64,000 bases of DNA from Hippasteria phrygiana (taxonomy: Eukaryota; Echinodermata; Asteroidea; Valvatida; Goniasteridae): NCBI GenBank assembly GCA_037893225.1, contig JAZGUH010000182.1:1302001-1366000 (forward strand), written 5' to 3'. A program made the position numbers and the translations under genes. Under the pieces are notes generated by a model. That model did no database searches and was not told the DNA's origin. It worked only from the letters and a program-made list of their open reading frames with translations. Positions 36,488 through 47,534 of this stretch are shown here, in pieces; the stretch's first letter is position 1, and every line of letters begins with the position of its first letter.

Positions 36488-37320
36488 GTAAGCATTGAGT
36501 TTATTTACTTTTTATTTTCAAACGAGTACTAGCCCCACATTAGTCATGTTGGTGGTTTTCCCTAACGTCGTGAACGTGGCGCACAGTACGTAGGCCTAAC
36601 GTTAGCGTTAGGCCCTTGCACCCTAACTTTACTCATGCAATGTTGCCAAACTTCTTTGTTGACAAAAACATCAAATTCATTCAGTGAAATACTGGTACTT
36701 TTACCTTATATTGCTTGCTATTTAACCTCTGTGAACAACTTCGGTGTCATGAAATTTATTCCGAAATAAAAAAACGGCGGTGTCCGGAAATTGGGCACAA
36801 AATCTGCCGAGTCGCCTAAACCATCATGCCGACCTAGCCCAGGTTGGACGTCCTTATTTCATTGCATTACACAGTAGTAGTAGTGCAATGTAATGAAGAT
36901 ACTGAGGAGTCCAACCTGGTCTACATGTACATGCCGACCATGCTAATGTGGCGCACTTGAATACATCTCGGAAAATTCCAATTTAACATTGAAGAATTTC
37001 TTTAAAGTTGATAAATTCTGATAAACCATATTAGGCCTATTATCTCTAGTCTCTACTTACAATGTTACATAGGCTACCCATTACCCAGCTGCAAGTTTGT
37101 CAGAAAATTGTTTTCTTATAATATTTTGCTGGGGGGCATTTTCAAAGGGTTCATTGTGCACTTCAAAATAAAATCGGAAAATCACGCTAAAATAAATTTC
37201 TCTTCTAACTTTGTAACGGGTAGGCCCCCTAGATAAACTCGCAATTTATGAACGGGAGTGTTTAGAACTTGAAGTTTCACTTTCTGTGAAATTAAATTTT
37301 CAGTTAAAACGTTTGCTCCA

Positions 37321-37355
37321 GCAAAAAGCGCTTGTAGCGCACAAGCGCTTTTTGC
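37321..37355. repeat. perfect 15-bp hairpin
   Basis: GCAAAAAGCGCTTGT, loop AGCGC, then the exact reverse complement. It sits in the intron between the two putative exons. Confidence 0.85.
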
Positions 37356-37900
37356 AATACAATTTTATTTATTTTTTTTTAAATATGAAGCTTGACTGCA
37401 GGCATTCATTTTGGTTGCACTAATTATACACATTTTGTTATGAATAAGATAATTTATATCTTAATTATCATATTCATGCAAACTGTTTTATTGGGTTCAC
37501 CACCGATAGGGAAACCCCTGGCCAATTTTTGAACTGACAAATGCACAAAGTTCCGAAAACTGAATTTATTCCACAACCTGTCTGGGTGTTTTTTTTTCAG
37601 GCTGTATACATGTATACTGCAAACAGATCCTTCGGGGGGGGGGGGGGGGGGCTGAACAAAACAGCTTTGTTGAAAATCAGCTTTGTTGGGAATAGAATGT
37701 TGAAAAGAATTTACACACTAATGTTATTATATTGTCTTGCATCGGTGTTATGTTTATTTAAATAAGGGTTTGCATTTCTATTAATTTACCCTTCAGATAA
37801 TAATAACGGTTGACCTGGTGGCTGATATTTTTGGGCCGAAATATACATTTAATAAACATTTCAGTTTTAATGTGTTGTGTGTATTTCCTTTGTTTTACAG

Positions 37901-38387
37901 ATCAACGCCGGTGCACGGACAAGAGAGCGCTTCAGACACTGAGCCTGCTGAACAAACAGATTTTGTAGCTGATGAACATGGCTGTTATTACCACATGTGG
38001 GACGTCGAAACCAGTGGCAACGTCAAAACAATGAACATAGCTGTTTTAATACTACCCATGGGACGTCCAAACCAGTGGCAGCGTAAAAAAAATCGTCTTA
38101 AGTCAATATGGCCGATACTCGTAACGAAAATGAAACAAGAGTCCACCAAATTAAAATGCTATGCACATTTATCTGAAGTTTATGAAGACATCAAACCAAT
38201 AACTGAGACATCGTGGACAAAGTTTTTAGAAAGTGTACAAATTTGGAAGGATTTGGGTGGGAAATCGTCTGACATAACGAGGTGTTTCGTAGCAGATTAT
38301 GATGGCAGTGACGGTATACTACCTGGTTCCAGACTCGCGATGCCTAAGAAATACGCCTTAAACTGCACACAAGAAACAAACGTTGAG
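37901..38387 (+). CDS. unrecognised gene, putative exon 2
   Basis: A strong acceptor (TTTCCTTTGTTTTACAG) precedes about 162 open codons that continue the phase-2 frame of the exon ending at 36487. The exon ends at a GAG then GTACAC donor in phase 0; if unspliced, the frame stops at 38471. The protein has an acidic start, two diverged copies of a motif seen in exon 1 (DFVADEHGCYYHMWDV and a shifted relative), and a helical-looking tract (AHLSEVYEDIKPITETSW). No known domain recognised. The last part is duplicated at 38749-38893, suggesting recent local rearrangement. Either a lineage-specific gene or a decaying duplicate. Confidence 0.5.
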
Positions 38388-38893
38388 GTACACATTTTTC
38401 GGTGGGAAAACTTTAATTATGTTAATAGTCCAATCCAGGATAGCAATCCACAATGTAACAAACTTTGTTGAGAACAAGTTGGAAACTCTGGCTTTTTCAT
38501 ATTTTCAAGATTACGGTACATGTAGCTCGATTACCATATTTTCAAGTTACATTTTTAAAGGTGTAATGGCAGATGTGTATTGCCTGAGAGATTTGGTTTT
38601 TAAATTGTTTAGATAACAATTTTAAGCTTAAAAATAAAAGCAAAATAGGCACTTTGAAAAAACAATCTTGAAATAAGGTAATGTTACAATTCGGATGTGT
38701 TGATAGAATTTGTTCAATCAAATCCGCCTTACAAAATACTTTTTAAACTGTCAACAAGAAACAAACGTTGAGGTACGCATTTTATCAGTGGATAATAAAA
38801 CATTGATCCTGTTAATAGTCCAGTCCAGGATAGCAATCCACATTCAACAATGTAACAAACTTTGTAGAGAACAAGTTGCTAACTGTGGCTTTA
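38363..38893 (+). repeat. local duplication of the exon 2 end
   Basis: 38363-38500 and 38749-38893 share CAAGAAACAAACGTTGAGGT, AGTCCAATCCAGGATAGCAA (one change) and TGTAACAAACTTTGT. Both copies keep the GAG|GT donor. The encoded ends KYALNCTQETNVE and KYFLNCQQETNVE are alike. The second copy lacks a clear acceptor. Confidence 0.75.
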
Positions 38894-39019
38894 TATAATT
38901 ATAAATCAGCTATAAATAATGGATAGACATGAAGAGAATATGCTATTGGAATGAAAAGAAAATTAAGGTATTTGCACCTAATGAGAAATTGTTGTGATTT
39001 GCGTCATTGTAATATTAAC

Positions 39020-39237
39020 TCAAATATAAGGGTTAGCCCTTCCAGCTGACTGCATGCGATATAGCCTAGGGATCAAATTTGCCAGTGATCCCATCTGCAC
39101 AAGAGTGGAAGGTTGTGGGTTCGAATTCCACCCAAATAGTATGTGATTTTTTATACCTCACAGACTGGAAAGCACTGAGCATGCAGTGCTAATTGTAATG
39201 CATGTAATACTAAAGGGAAGGGCAAACCCTTATTTGA
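39020..39237 (+). mobile_element. short inverted-repeat element containing a tRNA-like B box
   Basis: The ends are inverted: TCAAATATAAGGGTTAGCCC at the left and GGGCAAACCCTTATTTGA at the right, with GGAAGGG just inside. Inside, GGTTGTGGGTTCGAATTCCA looks like the T-arm and B box of a tRNA-derived SINE. It may be a SINE in a MITE or a composite element. Confidence 0.55.
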
Positions 39238-40681
39238 AATTAAAATAGCAGAATGATATTAGGACACACAGGGCTCTGTTTTTTCATCAGATTGGAAATG
39301 TTTGATTTCCAAAATGCCAAAGGAATGCTTCTTACAAAGACTACTTGTAAACTACAAAAGCTGCACGTACATGTATATTGTTTATACAATGTAATTATTC
39401 TTTTGTGTCCGGTTGAAACATGACAAGTAATGCAACTGAGGTAATGTTACCACTGATGTCGTTCACCTTTTTGAGGGTTGTGTTGATTTCTTTAGACCTT
39501 ATAAGAAATTTTTCATAAATTGCAAATAAATATTATCCATGCTTTTTGAAAAAAATTGCATTTTTTTCAATGAACACATTTTCTTCAACAGATAACAAAA
39601 TGTTTTTATGAATTTTTGCAACCCTCTATTTTTTTTACCTAAAAATGTTCGCACACTTGGAGAATTGTGTGGATCAAACTTTTAGACATGGCATTTGCCA
39701 TAAAGTCTAAAACTTGTAATAAGTGATCCTATTGATTTATCTTAACAGGTAATTCTATATAATTGTCAATCAAGTGGCATGTTTGAATTAATTCTGTTCA
39801 TAGTGAATTTTACTGAAAGCATGGATAACACAAGAAAACGCATGGAAATACTTGAAGGAAATACTTTAATAATACATGTGCATGCACATGTTTTGAAATT
39901 CCTAATCTACTTATTGGCAAATGTTGAGGATCCCCCCCCCCCCCACCCCGAGATGTGTTATCTTTTTTAGTTCAATGCAAACAAATAGTTTCTACATGCG
40001 TTAAGCCAAAAATATTTCATTTTACATTAACCTCAGTGAACTTAAAAATGACCTAATAAAAAATATGAAGCAAAATCACATATTACACCTTTTCAAACCC
40101 ACGTACATGTAGTTTGTGTACTCCAGCTTTATCGGCGAAAAAATGTGGGGATTATAATGCCTCAACAAAACATTTTCATTAAATTTCAATAACAATAAGT
40201 CGAACCATATTTGACGAAAATTAATCTGGTAAAAATAATAGAATACCTATAAAATCTTTGAAAATAACAATTCACATAGCTGTGTTTACTATATAAAACA
40301 AATTAATAATTTCCTTGAACATGAAAAAGAAATTCCCATCGTATCATAATATTTGAGGCACAATATACTGAGCTTGATATATTTTTTCAATATATTTTTG
40401 GTCAAGCGAGGGCGCTGTTTTTCTTATGTTTTTCTTTAAAGTGAAAAATGTGAAGATTATTTCGGGAATTACACATTAATGTGCAATTTTTGAGCGTGGG
40501 ATCAAGTGAATCCTTGATTATACACATGCTATCTACCATTTGAGCCATATTGTGTGTCCCCCCCAAACGTTGGAGAACAAAAATCGCTTTCTGAAAGGAT
40601 TTCAGGCCCATGCCCTACAGTCTACCTTGGCGAGACCAACTCACCTGCCCCTGCTTTTACGTGTTAAAGAAACCCTGTATC
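39238..40681. other. no gene seen; AT-rich sequence
   Basis: AT-rich with poly-A and poly-T runs and a short C-run at 39934-39945. No frame with motifs. Confidence 0.5.
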
Positions 40682-40828
40682 AAGGGCCGGTCACACTGGC
40701 CACGATAAGAATAAACGATAAGAATGAACGCCATTGATTGGTGGAATTGTCGTTCCACCCACCAATAGAGAGCGTTTATTCGCATTTCGTTTTCGTCATC
40801 AGTATCGTGGCCAGTGTGACCGGCCCTT
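40682..40828. mobile_element. MITE with 25-bp perfect TIRs
   Basis: AAGGGCCGGTCACACTGGCC plus ACGAT at the left is exactly inverted at the right. The centre is also nearly self-complementary (GGTGGAA / TTCCACCCACC). No clear target duplication. A diverged relative is at 35698-35872. Confidence 0.75.
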
Positions 40829-42610
40829 TAGGCCAAAAATTCTGCATCGCCCCTGCATAGGGTGAAACAATGGAGCTATGGTGGAACGCAGTAAATAGTG
40901 GCGTAAATCCGTGTTCAAAAGTGGGGGAGGGGATGATTATATATTTCCCCCTAACGATTATCCCAAAAAGTGACCCACGGAAAAATTTACCTCTTGAAAA
41001 TATTCTGAACAGCTGATTAATAGGTTCAGATATACAATACATTTACGCAGAACTTACTGCATCTTTAAATTTACTTTTTTGGTGTTTTGTTTTTGTAAGA
41101 AGGCTATCATCTTTTCACGCGGTATTGGAATTTCAGGAAGGGGGCTGATCGTATGGACTACGGTACCCCTAGATCAAAAGGTGGGGGTGGGACACACCCC
41201 ATCCTCCCTTGGAATTTATGCCCGTGCAAATGAATCATTGTCCTTAACACTAGTCTTAACCTTTAACCCAAACCTCAACTGGCTCGGTGTGGCGTGTTCT
41301 GGGGAATATAACGAAAAGGGGCATCTAGACAGATCGAGAACATCAAAAAGCATCGAGAATACTCGGGGGCCTTCAAATTGATTGATGGTTTTCGGCCATA
41401 ATCGGGCATATATCCAAAACGAGGAGTGTGGTAAAAATGGTGGAACCTGCCCGTATTTGCAAAAAATGGCATATTAAACTGTATGGAAACAAAATACAGT
41501 TCTCACGGCAGTTTTGCAAAACAAAGCTTTCCATTGGTTCTCTGCCCATGTTGCTAGGTTATAGCGTATTATGCCAATTTCAACCGCCGTCCAGCCTTTA
41601 AAAACAAATTCCAGGGTCACTTGAGCTGGGAATTGATACCCCTTTCAGGTAATTTATACCACTTGACGGGTCCTTGGGCCCCTTCGTCATTTCTCAGATA
41701 GCCACACCGGGCCCATTGTCAGCCCACCGTGAAGCTGGGGACGCCAATGATTGAGCGCCGGAGCGATCCCTTGGTTTAAGGCCGAGCAGGTGAGCCCGCA
41801 AGACTGGCGCCAGGATGGACCTTTTTGTCTGCGGGAAAAACAACGGCTCTTTCATGGATGTGCACAGGATGAACCCTACGATCTCAGATCGTAGGGTCGG
41901 TGGGAGTAGGGGAAAGGGGAAACGCTTTTAGATGTTTGTGCAGTTCGTATTTGTATGTTTTTATTTGTTTTTTGTGTGAATAGAAAAGAACGTGCCCATA
42001 CTTCATTAGGTGTTGTTTTGATATGGTTGTACATTTTCATCACTGCACAGATAATATACCCTGCTGCTTTTACGGGCGAGTAAAAATAGTGAGGTTACAT
42101 TTACATTTTTTGGGGGGGGGGGGGGGGGGAGGGAGGGATTTTCTCCCTCCTTGCCGTGCCCAAAACATGGCTATGTCAATAGTGAGTGGCCGTGGCTTTA
42201 TCCGCACGTCAAAATAGCTCTCCTTCAGACAGACAGACAGACAGACAAACAAACAAACAAACAAATTCACAAATCCAACACCCTACCCCCTTAAATAATT
42301 CCTCTCCAAATATTTCAGTAAATGTACTGGGGTTCGTGCATGTAACGCGGCTGGTCATATGTGATAAAGAGGTTACTGGATTGTAAGTTTGCATGCTGTA
42401 CTTGCGTTAACCATTCCTCCATGCGTTAACATTCTGGTCACCTGCTGTAGCGCAAGTTATGCCTAACTCATAAAACAGCCGTCGGGTCAAGCGCACAGCC
42501 CCACCCGGGCGGCGAATTATTTTTTCCCAAACTACATCCGAATGAATTTATTGTTGAGCGCCCTCTATAATACTTTTAATATACGTACGCATGCGTTATA
42601 GGGCTGGGTA
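40829..42610. other. no gene seen; hairpin and simple repeats
   Basis: Contains a 12-bp perfect hairpin at 41873-41897 (ACCCTACGATCT and its complement around one C), a G-run at 42112-42128, and a (CAGA)n/(CAAA)n microsatellite at 42227-42264. No coding motifs. Confidence 0.5.
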
Positions 42611-42612
42611 TA

Positions 42613-43417
42613 CAGGATGTCTTTAAAAAAGGGAAACAAAGATTAATCTGTTTATTTCTCAGATACTGCTCAATTTTGTTTAAAATGGTAACCACCATCT
42701 ATTACTTAATGATGTCCTCTTTCTTATGACACCAAGAAATCCATGCTACCGTCACGGATGACTGAGCACAAAGCTGTGCAACGGACCATGTCAGAAATGG
42801 CTTTGTACCAGATGCACCACAGGTCTATTTAACATGAGAGTAATTGCTTTGAACCATGAGATTGAGTGGCCACCAAGATCCCCGGACCTCACGCCATGTA
42901 ACTTGTTTTTTGTGGGGGCATCTTAATTACACGTCACCGCCCAGAGACATCAATGACCTACGGGTCAGAATCGTGGCTGCAGTTGAGACCTTAAGAGGAC
43001 AGAGAGACGTAATCAGGATTGCGGTCAGAGCAATGAGAACCCGGGCAGAAGTTTGCGTTGAAAGAAATGGGGGGAATGTTGAAGGACACTGGGGTTAGGT
43101 TGGGACAGGGATAAACCTCCAACTGTTTAATCATTGAAGAAATGATTTTGGTATTTACGTACTGGTCTTTGTTCTTATTTTTAGACATGCTGAACACTGT
43201 GTTAATAGACCTGTGGTGCATCTGGTACAAAGCCATTTCTGACATGGTCCGTTGCACAGCTTTGTGCCCAGTCATCCGTGATGGTAGCATGGATTTCTTG
43301 GTGTCATAAGAAAGAGGACATCATTAAGTAATAGATGGTGGTTACCATTTTAAACAAAATTGAGCAGTATCTGAGAAAAAAATTATCTTGGTTTCCTTTA
43401 TTTTTTAAGACACCCTG
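42613..43417 (+). mobile_element. mariner-like element relic with about 220-bp inverted arms
   Basis: TA at 42611-42612 and 43418-43419 flanks ends CAGGATGTCTTTAAAAAA and TTTTTTAAGACACCCTG. The inverted homology continues for about 220 bp (42613-42835 against 43185-43417), with CTGCTCAATTTTGTTTAAAA and ATGGTAACCACCATCTATTA in the left arm. The middle keeps a decayed transposase C-terminus. TA target and these termini fit Tc1/mariner. Confidence 0.8.
42850..43020 (+). pseudogene. mariner-like transposase C-terminal remnant
   Basis: One plus-strand frame reads EIEWPPRSPDLTPCNLFF before a stop, and a shifted frame continues CFLWGHLNYTSPPRDINDLR then VRIVAAVETL. The family pattern is EWPPRSPDLxPxDFFLWG followed by PxxIxxLRxRI, which carries the third catalytic Asp in SPDL. 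One frameshift and a stop make it non-functional. The DNA-binding and first two catalytic parts are missing. Confidence 0.7.
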
Positions 43418-43445
43418 TAAAATGCAATGAATTCTCGAGGTCTTC

Positions 43446-43535
43446 CGAGCATTCCGATGGCCTAGTGGATACGGTGCTAGACTATGAGGCAGAAGGTACT
43501 GGGTTTGAGACCTCAGCGTTACCGATTGGACAGTT
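43446..43535 (+). repeat. possible tRNA-derived SINE head
   Basis: GGCCTAGTGGATACGGTGCT resembles a tRNA D-arm/A box, and TGGGTTTGAGACC about 45 bp later resembles a degenerate B box. No functional cloverleaf is convincing. Confidence 0.4.
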
Positions 43536-43628
43536 TACTCGGGAGTAATATGTTTCCATGCCCCGCGTGTATCACGGCCGCTATGCAAGTCAGTTGGGAA
43601 TGGTGTTTTGTTAACACTGATGCGCATG

Positions 43629-43672
43629 CGTCTAATTAGCGTCTAATTAGCGTCTAATTAACGTCTAATCTG
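43629..43672 (+). repeat. 11-bp tandem repeat CGTCTAATTAG x4
   Basis: Four head-to-tail copies of CGTCTAATTAG, the last two each with small changes. Confidence 0.85.
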
Positions 43673-44509
43673 CATATTAGATCACGCCCCATTGCATTGC
43701 AAAATTCGTGGTTATACGGATCGTGGACCAGTAAAGTTTTAACGCGTATATACCCGCCGTGGGCTGGTACCATTTGGTACTTGTTTTGTTTCCCCAGCAA
43801 TACCGAACAAGGTGGAGGAATCTGTCAGGCTTTTGAGGGCGTTTAATGGTTTGGAATAAGCCTTAATCTCCATTGTTACCACCTGGCGTAAACACTCCAG
43901 CTCGGGTCCACAGGTGTGTGGCCAATGTTATCATTACAGGTGGGTACGTATGGCACGCCTGATGAAGCAAATAAAATAGTACTAACGTTTTTACAAACGC
44001 AGCTTATCCGTTCTGAAATGAAAAAAGTGGGGCAGAGCCGCTTTTGTGATCTCACACATCATGTGAAGATTAATAACATAGAACAAATCAGGTGCTCAGA
44101 ATGTAGTGTGGAAACTGACGTGAACGTGATTAGACGAATACAAAAAAACATAATTAGCGTCCCCGCCCGCTTCCGTTTTGGAGGCCGCTGGGATTTAAAC
44201 AAATACCAGTGGAAATGAGGTGAAAAAACACCCACAAATGTCAACCGATTCATTAGAAAATAGAAAACAAACTTACTAAACAATTAAAACCACTGTGTGT
44301 CCAATTCTCTTGTCCAACATGTCTCTTTCATTTTTGTGTCTTTGAACAGTTGAAAAACCTGCGGTTGTCGGAAATTTTTAAAAGACTGGCCGCCATCTTG
44401 AAAAGAACATGGCCCTTATGTTCTTGGGTAAGATGGTTTACTTTACTCAATTGCTTCTCTGCACCCAGTGTGTAAATAGGTAGGCCTACTGCTGCATAAA
44501 ACTGATCTC

Positions 44510-45196
44510 GTGGCCTGTGAACAGTTCGTCACCGTTTTCACGAAGAGACACACATGTGGATTTTGAAGAAAAGGCGTTTTCGAGATAATCGGAAGAGAAG
44601 TTTCTCCTATTTTAAAACTGCAAAAAATACTACTTTGCAACAACTTTGTGCAGTAAGGAAACATTCACATGATTCTATGAGGGGTGAATTTTTACGTGAA
44701 CCCAGTAATTAGAATTAACACGGTGGTTAATTAGCCTAAATTAATTAGTAAAGATGTGTGTCCCTTCGTGAAAACGAAAATTAAGGTTTTCTTACATTGT
44801 GGCCCTTTCTGTTCAATGTGTTTTTCCATATGGAAGGGGCGCACGTGTTTACGTGCGCGCAGCTGAGAATGTAACAAAGATGTGTGTCTCTTCGTGAAAA
44901 CAAACATCTCGGTTGACCTACTTTTACGCCTTTCCGTGCAATACGTTTTGTACGCGTTCAAGGGGCAGGCATCTTTGCGTCTCTTCGTGAAAACGCAAAA
45001 TGCAATTATCGAGATGTCTGCCCTTTGCATAATTAATGTAACTTGGAAATTAATGATGTTTTGCTTACAGAAGCATGTCAAAATGGTTAAGTAGAGTGTT
45101 TTAAAGCAAAATAGTGAAAAAAATGGAAATCGAAAAAATTGTCATTTTTTACATGTGTGTCTCTTTGTGAAAACGGTGACGAGTTGTTATAGGCTA
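44510..45196. mobile_element. non-autonomous element with repeated GTSTCTCTTCGTGAAAAC motif
   Basis: The left end (CGTCACCGTTTTCACGAAGA, then GACACACATGT, to 44556) and the right end (from ACATGTGTGTCTCTTTGTGA at about 45150) are inverted repeats of at least 36 bp. The motif TGTCTCTTCGTGAAAAC recurs internally at about 44757, 44882 and 44975. Regularly repeated terminal motifs are common binding sites for a transposase. No transposase is encoded and no target duplication is clear. Confidence 0.7.
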
Positions 45197-45689
45197 ACTG
45201 TGAGGCACATTGGGACTTTTCAGAAGTACCGGGTAGCTTACTACGGTAAGCACCACGTTAAGGTGAAAATGTACGATTATGTAGCGTCTAGCTATTTATA
45301 AAAGGCTGCAAGGCGCTTACAAATAAGACAAATTATAAACTGTAAACAGCAACAAGTGTAAAATACCACCAACAACTTCAATACAATTAAAAAAATATAG
45401 TTTAAAAAGTGTATTGCAATATGAAGTCACACTGAACATAACGTTTGGTTTTCTTGAAACTCAGGCCCATAAGATCTCTAAGCCTTATCCACTGATATGA
45501 ATTCATATCGATTTGCATGAAATTTATTGTCATAAGCACTTCCTTGTTTTTCTTCCCTTTTTGTTCCCTTGGTACATGTTCCAAATAATTCGGCCATAAA
45601 AAATAGAAAGATGGACATGAGAAAGAATGCAAATTGAAGATTTAGCAATACGGATGTCCCTTTTCGCGTTTTGTATATTTTGTATCGTA

Positions 45690-45820
45690 AAATTGGGTGT
45701 GATCCTATGACACTGACAATTTGGGAGACCGCCAACATAGGGCAAGATAGTTCAGTTGGTAGAGCGCCGGTACGGTGTTCCGGAGGTCGCAGGTTCGAAT
45801 CCCGCTCCTGTCAGTTTCTT
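45690..45820 (+). repeat. tRNA-derived SINE copy 1
   Basis: AGTTCAGTTGGTAGAGCG (A box) and GGTTCGAATCCCGC (B box) lie 35-40 bp apart, as in a tRNA gene, but the acceptor stem pairs poorly. The leader GAGACCGCCAACATAGGGCA is shared with the copy at 50427, and AATTGGGTGTGATCC is shared further upstream, so the unit is longer than a tRNA. Transcribed by RNA polymerase III if active. Confidence 0.7.
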
Positions 45821-46027
45821 AGTTCACTAAACAAAAAAAGTGTTAATTAGTGAAGGGTTGGATTGGTCTACAATCAGCCGTGTTTGGTCAAGGAAAGAGC
45901 TGGTCAGTGGGCGGCATCTGGCCATTTTCCCCACGGTGTTTCACCCGAGTACGTGAGGCTGATACCTGTTTTGTTTGCGCTGCGAGCTGTGGAGCGTGAC
46001 TCGCAGTTTCCCGGAATCACTTCCTTC

Positions 46028-46194
46028 CAGTGGCGTAGCCAGGCTCTTCCTAGAGGGGTGCGGGGGGGGGGGGGGGGAACAGGGGGCATGGCTATTTTCA
46101 AGGGGGGAATTCGCTATAGTAACGTATATAGTAACGCAAATTCGCTATAGTAACGCACATTTGCTATAGTAACGCATATCCCAATTTTCCAGAG

Positions 46195-46230
<36 letters not shown>

Positions 46231-46300
46231 AGGGGGGAGGCAAGAGTTCCCACAGGGGGAAGTTGCCCCCCCCCCCTTGCCCCCCTTGGCTACGCCACTG
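46028..46300. mobile_element. hAT-type MITE
   Basis: Ends CAGTGGCGTAGCCAGG and CTTGGCTACGCCACTG are inverted repeats. The flanks CTTCCTTC and CTTACTTC are an 8-bp duplication with one mismatch. CAG-type termini with an 8-bp duplication fit hAT. The interior has an array of TTCGCTATAGTAACGCA-like units (about 46110-46170) and a 34-base G-run at 46196-46229. Confidence 0.8.
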
Positions 46301-46708
46301 CTTACTTCACTAAAATGCCTAGATAAAACCCCTCTGATACAATCATTTAATTAAGAGATGAAGAAAATGGAATCACCACATTTTATTCTTCCTCTGTAGC
46401 GGCATGGCGCGCATGTTATCAAGACGCTATAATCAGGACCAGTTTTTATTTTTTAGCCAAGGCAAATCTTCCCAAGTTCGGTTCTGGGACAAACTAAAGT
46501 CTTTATGCTGGACTGCATGCACCGGCTTATATGCAATGTAGGCTACATCTTCCCACGAAACTGGTATCTTTCAGAACATATCAAATTAAGTGAAGATGGA
46601 ATTTGCGTCGGGGATGATGCAAATTTGGAGAGATTTTTACCCTTTCCCGACGTGGTGTATGAAACACTGCTTTCCGAGAGCCTGTGTTGGGGGAAACCCC
46701 GCACAGGC

Positions 46709-46897
46709 TAAAGGCCAGTTCATATTCGGCGCGAACGCGAACACGAATTTGTGAACGTCAGGGCAAGTTTTCGCGCTGCGAATTCGCAAAAGTTGAACTC
46801 ATTTCAACTTGTGTGAATATATCTTCGCCGCGAATGTTTCATGACGACTCAAATTTCCTTCGCATTCGTATTCGCGCGAAGTATGAACCGGGCTTTA
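46709..46897. mobile_element. MITE with TAAAGGCC ends and TA target
   Basis: TAAAGGCCAGTTCATATTCG at the left is inverted at the right (AGTATGAACCGGGCTTTA). The interior is rich in GCGAA/TTCGC. TA borders suggest a Tc1/mariner-type target. Confidence 0.7.
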
Positions 46898-46970
46898 CTC
46901 TGGTGGGAATCGAACCCACGACTTCCTGCTTATTAGTGCAGACGTTAAAAACTCCTTTTTCCAGATGCTC
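46898..46970 (-). repeat. tRNA-like fragment on the minus strand
   Basis: On the minus strand, GTCGTGGGTTCGATTCCCAC is a good T-arm with B box, preceded by a CTGC...GCAG stem like an anticodon arm. No convincing D-arm. Probably the 3' half of a tRNA-derived SINE, directly abutting the MITE at 46709-46897. Confidence 0.5.
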
Positions 46971-47082
46971 CCGGAAAGCACCGAGTATAGAATGCTTAAT
47001 ACACTAAGTCGAAACAGGTTAAAAACCTCTTCTAATTTATAAGTTGGTAAATCGGGGACGACCATCGCTGGAACACCATGCT

Positions 47083-47185
47083 CGAGACTATTATTTACTT
47101 ACAGTCAAGTAATATTGTGTACTAATTCAGTAGTTTTTGTTTTTGGTGTTTGCAAATGTTGTACATTACCTTTAATTAAAGGCCA
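47083..47185 (+). repeat. dispersed repeat family B fragment
   Basis: Matches the reverse complement of 28699-28790 (TTACTTACAGTCAAGTAA; TTTGCAAATGT). Confidence 0.6.
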
Positions 47186-47291
47186 TGATTGGTGGATATT
47201 TGTGCTTTATAACTGTACACATTATTTTCCTCAATTGCCGGTTAGGGCGACACATAATCCTGGAAAAGAGTGGGTTAGGGTGACCTGGTCG

Positions 47292-47400
47292 AATAGGGCG
47301 ACAATTTGGTGTCGCCCTATTGTTAAAGTCGCCCCTTTGGAGTGTTTTTTAGTAAGGCGCGTTGGGAAAGTGCTCTAAAAGGGCGACACTCGTGTCGCCC
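47292..47400. repeat. paired GGCGACA hairpins
   Basis: AATAGGGCGACA / TGTCGCCCTATT (47292-47321) and GGGCGACAC / GTGTCGCCC (47381-47400) are perfect hairpins sharing the same core; further GGGYGACA copies lie at 47246 and 47279. They may be sub-terminal repeats of an unrecognised element. Confidence 0.75.
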
Positions 47401-47447
47401 CAATAAGGTTATTTCGGGAAGAGTCGCCCATTTGCCGCATCCAGGAG

Positions 47448-47449
<2 letters not shown>

Positions 47450-47510
<61 letters not shown>

Positions 47511-47534
47511 AATTATTATTATTATTATTATTAT
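47450..47534 (+). repeat. (ATT)n microsatellite
   Basis: About 28 ATT triplets with one interruption (ACA) near 47509. The poly-Leu and poly-Asn frames over it are artefacts. Confidence 0.95.
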
